DNA of 6,540 nt from Calditrichota bacterium (GTDB lineage: Bacteria > Electryoneota > RPQS01), in NCBI GenBank assembly GCA_020057985.1, contig JAGVEU010000210.1, forward strand, positions 1 through 6,540, read 5' to 3'. Each line of letters starts with the position of its first letter. Position 1 is the first letter of the stretch. The notes beneath the pieces are model-generated. The model ran no database searches, was not told the DNA's origin, and saw nothing but the letters and a program-made list of their open reading frames with translations. Of this stretch, positions 1 through 4,864 are shown piece after piece. The translations under genes were made by a program, and so were the position numbers.

Positions 1-1170
1 ACAGACGTCGGGCTTGATGCGACCGTCGAACGTGGGGCCATTGGATGAGAAATTGGAAATGGAATCCGTAGAGGTGACCGCCCCGACCGCGATAACGCTG
101 TCGCCATCAGCGGGAGCGATAATCGACGGCGTTCCCGATGCGTGCCCCTCGTTCCCCGCGGCGTTGCAGACGATCAGGCCGTGACGCGCAGCAATCACGG
201 TAGCGATAGTGCACACCGCTGTACGTCCATCCATGTCTTCCCATGTGTACCAATCGAGGTAACCGAGCGAACTGGAGACCACATCTGCGCCGAGCTGTTC
301 ACCCCATTCAATTCCGGCGACCCAGTTATCCTCCTCGACTTGAGTCTCACTGGCTATGACCTCCGTCTTCGCCAGAAGGAAATCGGCGTCGTAAGCCACA
401 CCGATCATCTCGCCGTAGTCATATCCGCCGATAATCGACAGCGTCGAGGTACCGTGTGATTGTTGGCTAGGACCGGAGGCATCCGCGGAATCTTCAACGT
501 CAACATCATGATTGACAAAGTCCCAGGTGGAATCGATCTTGAGTTGCTCGAACGCCACGTGCGAGATCTTGAATCCGCTATCAAGCATCAGGATCGTGAT
601 GCCACTCCCTGTCAAGCCACGATCGTGAAGCTGGTCGACCTCGATCTGATGCGCCTGTGCGTAAGAACTACCATAATCCGGCGGATAGGGTGATTCCGGT
701 TTCTGCAGGCGCTCTGGTTGCGACTCTTCCTTCGGTTCGGGTTTGCGAATCAACGTGGCAACCTGAGTAACGCTGTCAACGAAATCGAGCGCGGCGATTT
801 GATTCAGCGCGGACGGCGACACCCAGGCGCTGACGGCATTGAGCCAGCGCGATGTTTGTGCGACACGCTTCACCAGCGGAGCAATCTGCGCGACATATTC
901 AGGATTCACTTCGCGGTCGTAGATATCATAATCGCTGATACTACCCCTCAAGGCACGACGTTGTTTTGCCCGGTCATTTACAACCGCCTTCTTGAATAGC
1001 GGCGCCTGAGCGTTGCCTTTGTCATGGAAAAAGACCCAGACCTTGACGCTGTCGGACCGGAGACTGTTTGGCCTAACTCTGATCTTGTTGCCGGCGGGAC
1101 TCAGGGCGTATAGCAACAGCACGACTGCGCCCGATAGACTTAGTAGAAAAAGGAGTTTCTTGATCGTCAA
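1..1170 (-). CDS. Exported subtilisin-like serine protease (peptidase S8), C-terminus outside window
   Basis: The 390 residues in the window read as a secreted or membrane-tethered serine endopeptidase. A basic-hydrophobic N-terminus (TIKKLLFLLSLSGAVVLLLY) acts as signal peptide or anchor. Residues ~42-140 look like the intramolecular-chaperone propeptide (starts SVKVWVFF, includes SRWLNAVSA). A proline/glutamate-rich linker follows (~143-165), then the S8 domain. Visible S8 marks are the catalytic Asp197 in ITILMLDSGF, catalytic His239 in SHGTSTLS, oxyanion Asn340 in NAAGNEG, and the IAPADGDSVIAVGAV and GRIKPDV segments. The catalytic Ser (GTS motif) should lie some 20-30 codons past the edge, so activity cannot be confirmed here. 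The start is TTG at 1170: TGAGG lies 8 nt upstream, an in-frame TGA lies just before that, and the first in-frame ATG (residue 195) is inside the catalytic domain. It lies 125 bp after the GYD gene. The substrate is unknown. Confidence 0.93.
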   Translation of the reverse strand, partial: MTIKKLLFLLSLSGAVVLLLYALSPAGNKIRVRPNSLRSDSVKVWVFFHDKGNAQAPLFKKAVVNDRAKQRRALRGSISDYDIYDREVNPEYVAQIAPLVKRVAQTSRWLNAVSAWVSPSALNQIAALDFVDSVTQVATLIRKPEPKEESQPERLQKPESPYPPDYGSSYAQAHQIEVDQLHDRGLTGSGITILMLDSGFKISHVAFEQLKIDSTWDFVNHDVDVEDSADASGPSQQSHGTSTLSIIGGYDYGEMIGVAYDADFLLAKTEVIASETQVEEDNWVAGIEWGEQLGADVVSSSLGYLDWYTWEDMDGRTAVCTIATVIAARHGLIVCNAAGNEGHASGTPSIIAPADGDSVIAVGAVTSTDSISNFSSNGPTFDGRIKPDVC

Positions 1171-1295
1171 TGGAGCAACCTCACGATGTCAATACCTTGC
1201 CGAAATCGTCGGCACAACAGACGCGATCTGTCTCGCCTGTCTTGAATAGGTACGGATGGAAGCGGAACTTGTTGAATAGTCAATCATTTCCCGGC
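1171..1295 (-). other. Leader of the protease gene with two small inverted repeats
   Basis: This 125-bp spacer between the GYD gene and the protease contains TGCCGA-N5-TCGGCA (1198-1214) and ACAGA-N5-TCTGT (1217-1231), almost touching, plus the word TTGAATAG at 1242-1249 and again 30 bp away at 1272-1279. TGAGG at 1179-1183 is the protease ribosome-binding site. Neither hairpin is followed by a run of T on the minus strand, so they do not look like intrinsic terminators. I see no convincing -35/-10 pair. Whether the protease is read from GYD or from its own promoter is undecided. Confidence 0.35.
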
Positions 1296-1592
1296 TTATA
1301 GGTCCTTGATGACTTTGAGATACCGTTTGTATGGTATCGCTGTCCAGCTTTCTGCCGCAGTAGCGCCGTTCGCCAAACTTATCAGCGACACTTTGGCGGC
1401 GGTCTCCTCATCGGGCGCTTCGTAGATGTCGAGAAAATCGAAATGACCGAGCAGCGCGTAATGGCTGATGAATTTGACGTTGGGACAACTCTTCTTGACC
1501 TTTTCCAACCAGACTCTCCCCTTGGCAGCGCGCGTCTTCGGGTTCTTGATAAATTCCGGTGACAACTTGGTCATCAGGATGAATGTTTTCAT
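1296..1592 (-). CDS. GYD-domain protein (98 aa)
   Basis: This small cytosolic protein matches the GYD-domain family, whose members are single-domain proteins of about 90-110 residues with a dimeric alpha/beta-barrel (ferredoxin-like) fold. Family marks visible are the start MKTFILMTKLSPE, the conserved middle HYALLGHFDFLDIYEAPDEE (~47-66), where the family's G-x-[YF]-D appears as GHFD, and the closing ESWTAIPYKR (~82-91). Its biochemical role is not established. The length is complete for the family. The start is the ATG at 1592, not the in-frame ATG 15 bp upstream, because AGGAGGG (1597-1603) lies 4 nt before it and inside the longer reading. It stands alone between a long gene-free stretch and the protease leader. 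Family assignment is confident; function is not. Confidence 0.9.
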   Translation of the reverse strand: MKTFILMTKLSPEFIKNPKTRAAKGRVWLEKVKKSCPNVKFISHYALLGHFDFLDIYEAPDEETAAKVSLISLANGATAAESWTAIPYKRYLKVIKDL

Positions 1593-1596
1593 GCGA

Positions 1597-1603
1597 CCCT
1601 CCT
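1597..1603 (-). promoter_or_regulatory. Ribosome-binding site fixing the GYD start
   Basis: AGGAGGG on the minus strand, 4 nt before the ATG at 1592. An earlier in-frame ATG (1605-1607) abuts it and would leave no site upstream, so the shorter protein is preferred. Confidence 0.8.
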
Positions 1604-1624
1604 GCATTTGAGATTTCGACAGAA

Positions 1625-1653
1625 ATAAAAGTGGAGTTCAGGGGAAATAGCAA
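1625..1653 (-). promoter_or_regulatory. Possible weak promoter for the GYD gene
   Basis: On the minus strand, TTGCTA (1653-1648) and TTTTAT (1630-1625) are separated by 17 bp. Each matches 4 of 6 positions of the sigma-70 consensus. The leader would be roughly 25-30 nt before the GYD ATG, a sensible length. Two 4/6 matches are common by chance in AT-rich sequence, so this is a candidate only. Confidence 0.25.
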
Positions 1654-1927
1654 GGAAATATTAGATGTTGCGGCAGGTCTTAGCGGAGAGGGTGATGCGT
1701 TGTGTGAGCGTGACCTGACACATTCGTAGGTTCGATATCGTCACAGAGCAAAGCAACTTGACCGCGGCCTTCCCATAGGTGACCAAATTGTGACTGCTTT
1801 TTGACGTTCAAAGCAAAGTTCCCCGATGCCGCTCAGCACCAGGAGGCTCTTCAATCTAAACAAAGCGTATTTTCGTGAGTAGAACATGAGTCCCTGACCC
1901 TTGTCCAACTCAAGTACGGTCAGTTTT

Positions 1928-2530
1928 TCAATCACCAACCTTCAAAGTCACTTTGCGCTCAAAATAATTACCGATCATTCCCTGCTTGGCATCACCCTTG
2001 ACCGATTCGCCTTTGGTCAGCATGACCTGAAGCGTAATTTCGTCATTATGCGCCGCATCGCCGGCTCGAACTGTCATCGGCAAGACTGTCAGGTTCGCGC
2101 CTGTCTGAGCTTCGAACTTGTCGCCAACCAATCGACATGCCATTGGAAGATTAACGTCCCAGCCGGCTGCAAATTTGGAGAGAGCTGATGTCTTGATGCC
2201 TTTCGGATCGACATAAAGCCAGGCATTCCGATAGGGAACATCAGGGACTCCTTTCGGCACGCCAATCACGGTGAGTACCGTCTTGCTGTCACCCCGTTTG
2301 CATTCAAGAAGAAAGCTGCCGTCGGCTTGCTTGAGAGAGACACCGCTGGTTCTATCTACTACATCGATGATTACTGCTGCATCGTCTTTCCAGGGACCGT
2401 TGTTGACATGACACGTGAGGCAGTTTTCCGATTTGCCAAGGATGCCAACGGCTGGCGGATACGCGAGAGCCGAGCAAAATACCAAACCGACGAAAGCCAG
2501 AGCGAGAACAATGATTGTTGATTGTCGCAT
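1928..2530 (-). CDS. Exported monohaem c-type cytochrome-like protein (200 aa)
   Basis: The protein starts with a clear Sec signal (basic MRQ, hydrophobic TIIVLALAFVGLVF, likely cleavage after ALA at residue 23). Just after it comes a single CLTCH haem-c attachment motif: Cys37 and Cys40 for the thioether bonds, His41 as proximal ligand. The following SENCLTCHVNNGPW context is typical of small electron-transfer haem sites. Residues ~50-200 are mostly beta-strand-like (AAVIIDVVD, SKTVLTVIGV, ITLQVMLTK, ERKVTLKV) and suggest a periplasmic beta-sandwich. The distal ligand is not evident; Met130, Met152 and Met170 are candidates. I do not recognise the family. AGGAGG lies 9 nt before the ATG at 2530, and a strong promoter stands upstream, so it probably forms its own transcription unit. 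No cytochrome maturation gene or redox partner lies in the window. Export and haem motif are seen; an electron-transfer role is inferred. Confidence 0.8.
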   Translation of the reverse strand: MRQSTIIVLALAFVGLVFCSALAYPPAVGILGKSENCLTCHVNNGPWKDDAAVIIDVVDRTSGVSLKQADGSFLLECKRGDSKTVLTVIGVPKGVPDVPYRNAWLYVDPKGIKTSALSKFAAGWDVNLPMACRLVGDKFEAQTGANLTVLPMTVRAGDAAHNDEITLQVMLTKGESVKGDAKQGMIGNYFERKVTLKVGD

Positions 2531-2533
2531 TTC

Positions 2534-2554
2534 TAATATCCTCCTGCGATATTA
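2534..2554 (-). promoter_or_regulatory. Stem-loop presenting the Shine-Dalgarno of the monohaem gene
   Basis: On the minus strand, TAATATC - GCAGGAG - GATATTA is a perfect 7-bp inverted repeat with a 7-nt loop. The AGGAGG site sits in the loop and uses the first base of the second arm. The ATG follows 3 nt after the stem. In RNA this AU-rich hairpin would display or partly occlude the ribosome-binding site; in DNA it could be a short operator. The symmetry is directly visible; its function is inferred. Confidence 0.5.
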
Positions 2555-2573
2555 TCTTTTTTTGCCAACTGTA

Positions 2574-2602
2574 ATGGTATATCAATTCTCAGAGCGTGTC
2601 AA
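2574..2602 (-). promoter_or_regulatory. Sigma-70-like promoter of the monohaem gene
   Basis: On the minus strand, a perfect TTGACA (-35, at 2602-2597) and TACCAT (-10, at 2579-2574, 4 of 6) are separated by 17 bp. Transcription should begin near 2567, giving a leader of about 37 nt that holds the Shine-Dalgarno hairpin. This is the best promoter in the window and separates the monohaem gene from the membrane-protein genes upstream. Confidence 0.7.
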
Positions 2603-2676
2603 GCCCGATGATTCGGAGGAAGGCCACAGCGGCCCGCAGCTTAGTTCTTCGACACATTGAGGGAAGACTTGTGGTA

Positions 2677-3111
2677 TTATTTCTCCCTGCCGTGTGTCCA
2701 GTACCAAGAGGAATCACCCTTCACATTTCCCCATATCGCTGCAGTTGAATACTCTAGCGAACGCCTCACCAGTGCAGCCTCATCTAAATGTCCGTCCGAC
2801 CCCGACGGCTTCTCTTTCATATTCGCATACATCTTCTCTGCCAATCTTCCGACCTCTCTCGAAAAATAAGAGTGAAATGTTAGCTTTGCGAAGAGGAAGG
2901 ACGCCATCAATGAAAGAAATGCTATTAGGAATCCGTAGAGGTACCAGATTCCGGCTATTGCCCCAGCGAGAACAAGGATGCGAAAGAGAGAAAAAACTAC
3001 CTGATTGGAGTGGTGAAACCAGAGAGGTCTCCCTAAGAGGTTACACACTTTGAATCGATTCTCGAACCACGTCATCAGAACGCCGAGTGCATACAATACC
3101 CAGATAAACAT
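2677..3111 (-). CDS. Small membrane protein of unknown function (144 aa)
   Basis: I do not recognise a family. The N-terminal half is strongly hydrophobic: a first segment at ~1-17 (MFIWVLYALGVLMTW), a short polar stretch with ENRFKVCNLLGRP and HH at 33-34, then two close segments at ~37-58 and ~59-78 (LVLAGAIAGIWYLYG, FLIAFLSLMASFLF). The remaining ~65 residues are polar and probably cytosolic, with a basic-amphipathic helix (SREVGRLAEKMYANMKEK) and a Trp/Tyr-rich tail. The ATG at 3111 has GAAGGA 7 nt upstream. It follows the other small membrane protein by 57 bp on the same strand, so the two are probably one operon. A structural or sensory membrane role is possible, but nothing in the sequence decides. 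Confidence 0.7.
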   Translation of the reverse strand: MFIWVLYALGVLMTWFENRFKVCNLLGRPLWFHHSNQVVFSLFRILVLAGAIAGIWYLYGFLIAFLSLMASFLFAKLTFHSYFSREVGRLAEKMYANMKEKPSGSDGHLDEAALVRRSLEYSTAAIWGNVKGDSSWYWTHGREK

Positions 3112-3168
3112 TGCTAGTTCCTTCTCACTTTGTTGACGCGCTGTACATTGTGATTCAATAGGATCTCC

Positions 3169-3621
3169 CTACTTGTTGTCATACCAAGACTCGACAAGAA
3201 AGGCCCAAAGGGCATCAAATACCTCAACAATCTTCCTGTCTTGTTCTTCTTCCTTTATTGATTCCAATGCGACTTCCGCTTCCAGTTGAGAATAGCCTGA
3301 CGACGAAGACGGTCCCACGATGGCTGCCCTTTTATAAAGCCTTTCAAGTAAGTCCTCTACGAAGCGTTGACTATTTCCACTGTACTCAGGCGGCATTCGG
3401 GCCGATACGTAGTCACTATGTTTGTCTATAAAGGCTTTCGCAGTGATTTTCCGTACTTCCTTTGGCAAGATGCCACCCTCAGCCATGATCAACATCTGCC
3501 CAAGGAGAAAGGCCAGGGCGTAGCCAGCAGCTAACCCTATTATCGAACCCTTTATTCCCCAAGCGACGAACCCTACTATGGCAAGAACCATCATAAGAAC
3601 ACCTGGCCGCAAAAGAAACAT
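3169..3621 (-). CDS. Small membrane protein of unknown function (150 aa)
   Basis: No family is recognised. Two transmembrane helices at ~5-22 (RPGVLMMVLAIVGFVAWG) and ~24-48 (glycine/alanine/leucine-rich, ending near GQMLIMAEGG) form a hairpin. A soluble C-terminal ~100 residues follow, mostly helical and charged (AKAFIDKHSDYVSARMPPEY, then QRFVEDLLERLYKRAA), with a serine-rich linker near 104-111 and an acidic helix LESIKEEEQDRKIVEVFDAL (~119-138). The ATG at 3621 has AGAGGA about 5 nt upstream. The gene starts 34 bp after the stop codon of the hutU remnant and lies 57 bp before the second small membrane gene, so the pair look co-transcribed. Base composition is lower in GC than hutU. Function unknown. 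Confidence 0.7.
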   Translation of the reverse strand: MFLLRPGVLMMVLAIVGFVAWGIKGSIIGLAAGYALAFLLGQMLIMAEGGILPKEVRKITAKAFIDKHSDYVSARMPPEYSGNSQRFVEDLLERLYKRAAIVGPSSSSGYSQLEAEVALESIKEEEQDRKIVEVFDALWAFLVESWYDNK

Positions 3622-3655
3622 GTATTTCCTCTTACATCTCTAGATTGAAACGCCT

Positions 3656-3760
3656 TTACTCCACCATTGGAATCTTAATTTCCGGATGTTTCTTGGCAAA
3701 GTCAAGCGCTTCCTCGTACCCCGCATCCACATGCCTCATGACACCGGTGGCCGGATCATT
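3656..3760 (-). pseudogene. Remnant of a second hutU: last 34 codons and stop
   Basis: Read on the minus strand, these 105 bp encode [20 protein letters not shown] followed by [14 protein letters not shown] and TAA. They align without gaps to residues 518-551 of the intact urocanase at 4863-4967. By hand count, 80 of 105 bases and 27 of 34 residues are identical, and many base differences are at silent third positions. The fragment therefore came from a gene once under protein-level selection and is not a recent copy of its neighbour. G+C is 53/105 here against 61/105 in the intact tail. Nothing starts it: an in-frame TAA lies 21 bp above the homology and no start or ribosome-binding site is suitable. 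Similarity ends sharply at 3760, though in-frame AAACGC just above could be a degraded continuation. Confidence 0.88.
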
Positions 3761-3835
3761 CCCCGGTCTGCCGCGTTTTCCTTAAGGCCACTCCGTCTGG
3801 CGTTTGCCCGTGCGTTCATCCGCGGCCTGCCGTGT
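3756..3835 (-). repeat. Imperfect 20/21-bp direct repeat at the end of the hutU remnant
   Basis: On the minus strand, ACACGGCAGGCCGCGGATGA (3835-3816) recurs as a 21-base variant at 3776-3756 beginning ACGCGGCAGACC and ending GGGGAATGA. By hand alignment 17 of 21 columns match with one gap. The second unit runs 5 bp into the hutU homology, so the repeat overlaps the breakpoint. The units lie in an 86-bp segment (3761-3846) with 54 G+C, richer than both flanks, which also holds the palindrome CCTTAAGG (3780-3787). No gene is seen in this segment. Confidence 0.45.
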
Positions 3836-3846
3836 CATTTTGACGA

Positions 3847-4851
3847 TCAAGTTTCAAACCCCAGACTCTTCAGATACTCGCGGGGTTCGTCTTCCGTTGA
3901 TCGCTCCGTGAAATGAGAGAGCCAGATTAGATTTATGGTGTGGTACAGATACTTGAAGTTGTTCCAGCTCTCATTTTGACCCGTTGCTGAGAACTTGTGC
4001 ACATTCCTGAAAATCGCCATTATCTCGTTTACCAGAACGAAGCTTGTTGTCATGGCCTCAGTCAACAGCGGTCGGAGACGCGGAGACGCCGCGCCAAACA
4101 TCATCGATTTCGGAAGATCGTCGTCGAAATCTTTGATGTTCAGGAAGCTGTTTGCGGCCATTTCTTGGATACTCGAATGTGTGGCTTGGCAAAGGTACTT
4201 GTACGTGTCCATGCGTTTGACGCCCATATAATCGGTAGTCTTCCGGCTGAGACCCATTTCGCATTCAATTTCTCCAAGCCGCCTCAAAATCTCGTCCGTT
4301 TCTGATTTCTTTCTCCATTCTTTCTCGCACTGTTCGTTCTTGCCGGAGTTCAGATAGGATTGCATGTAGCCCGAATCAGCCGAGACTACGAGAGCGATTC
4401 GAGTCATCTCCAGCATTGTGCGGACGAGAATTTTCGCCGAATTGTCGAATCCGTCTTGGCACAATCGCACTACTGACATTGAGTGGTTGACATACTGAAC
4501 TAACAAGCAATAGAGCGCGAAACTACCACCACCGTCCTGCTTGCCACCCCAGTTCATGGGCAGCGGTCTTTCAGAATGATCTCGGCTGAGGACGCAGGAA
4601 GCCAGTGCACCGATGGTTGCAGCACACACGTTGAGGGCCGTTAATTCGACTTTCAGGGAAGAATTGATGGTCGCCGTTCTCTCGGTATTAAACTGCCAAA
4701 TTGATTCCACCCATTCTCGGACGATCTTCGAGTCAAGGTTGCAGCGGCCTACTTCACGGACAGACCGTGCTTGGTCCCAGAAGACTATCTTGAAAACAAC
4801 TGACGCGTCTTCGGCTATGACATCCTCTTGCTGTCGCTTACGCTTGTCCAT
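3847..4851 (-). CDS. 334-aa helical protein of unknown function, possibly DUF5677-like
   Basis: No signal peptide or clear membrane anchor is seen. The protein is largely alpha-helical: a basic N-terminus (MDKRKRQQ), a hydrophobic helix at ~73-90, a central helix with VRTMLEMTRIALVV (~143-156), a charged helical stretch at ~173-200 rich in Lys/Glu, the motif QATHSSIQEM (~222-231), and helices at ~263-282 and ~299-314. The Arg-x3-Glu (Arg144, Glu148) helix and the later Thr-His-Ser-Ser resemble DUF5677-type proteins, but this is recall from pattern and weak. The start is the ATG at 4851; GAGGGG lies 7 nt upstream across the hutU stop codon. An in-frame GTG at 4866 would lack a site. The gene starts 11 bp after hutU and ends 86 bp before the hutU remnant, so it is the only gene between the two hutU tails. 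It is AT-richer than hutU, consistent with foreign origin. Confidence 0.8.
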   Translation of the reverse strand: MDKRKRQQEDVIAEDASVVFKIVFWDQARSVREVGRCNLDSKIVREWVESIWQFNTERTATINSSLKVELTALNVCAATIGALASCVLSRDHSERPLPMNWGGKQDGGGSFALYCLLVQYVNHSMSVVRLCQDGFDNSAKILVRTMLEMTRIALVVSADSGYMQSYLNSGKNEQCEKEWRKKSETDEILRRLGEIECEMGLSRKTTDYMGVKRMDTYKYLCQATHSSIQEMAANSFLNIKDFDDDLPKSMMFGAASPRLRPLLTEAMTTSFVLVNEIMAIFRNVHKFSATGQNESWNNFKYLYHTINLIWLSHFTERSTEDEPREYLKSLGFET

Positions 4852-4856
4852 TCGTG

Positions 4857-4864
4857 CCCCCCTC
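4857..4864 (-). promoter_or_regulatory. Ribosome-binding site overlapping the hutU stop codon
   Basis: The minus strand reads TGAGGGGGG, in which TGA is the hutU stop and GAGGGG is the Shine-Dalgarno of the next gene, 7 nt before its ATG (4851). A ribosome finishing hutU is placed to reinitiate, so translational coupling is likely. It fixes the downstream start at 4851. Confidence 0.65.

Larger units (their letters stand above)
1593..1927. other. Gene-free stretch between the monohaem protein and GYD genes
   Basis: About 335 bp with no convincing gene. A 65-codon frame starting with GTG at 1938, overlapping the end of the upstream gene, has no recognisable domain and only a weak AAGG upstream. 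Other contents are a short palindrome-like TTTGA-CGT-TCAAA at 1800-1812, the 8-bp palindrome CGATATCG at about 1733-1740, and a possible weak promoter for the GYD gene near 1625-1653. I see no intrinsic terminator with a clear T-run after the monohaem gene. Confidence 0.5.

Noticed and set aside
142..999. Plus-strand reading frames across the protease gene
   Set aside because: They are antisense to a minus-strand frame with a full set of S8 motifs, and their products have no recognisable features.
991..1279. TTGAATAG as a three-copy regulatory repeat
   Set aside because: A further TTGAATAG near 993 lies inside the protease coding sequence at unrelated spacing, so the word is probably coincidental.
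1171..1295. Promoter immediately before the protease
   Set aside because: TTGACT and TATTGA words occur but none pairs with a plausible partner at proper spacing.
1593..1607. Longer GYD start (MQEGR before MKTFIL)
   Set aside because: The extra codons contain the AGGAGGG site itself, which fits the downstream ATG.
1741..1938. 65-codon frame on the minus strand beginning GTG, overlapping the end of the monohaem gene
   Set aside because: No strong ribosome-binding site, no recognisable domain, and composition like random sequence; the overlap with the upstream stop is the only point in its favour.
2471..2476. Cys19 in the monohaem signal peptide as a lipoprotein lipobox
   Set aside because: The preceding residues (Leu-Val-Phe) do not give the small residue needed before the cysteine, and an ordinary ALA cleavage site follows.
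2625..2645. GGCC-rich hairpin after the 144-aa membrane gene as a terminator
   Set aside because: Only a 4-bp stem can form and no T-run follows on the minus strand.
3622..3760. TTGACT inside the hutU remnant as a promoter for the membrane pair
   Set aside because: No -10 hexamer is found at 16-18 bp spacing; the nearest TAAGAT is too far away.
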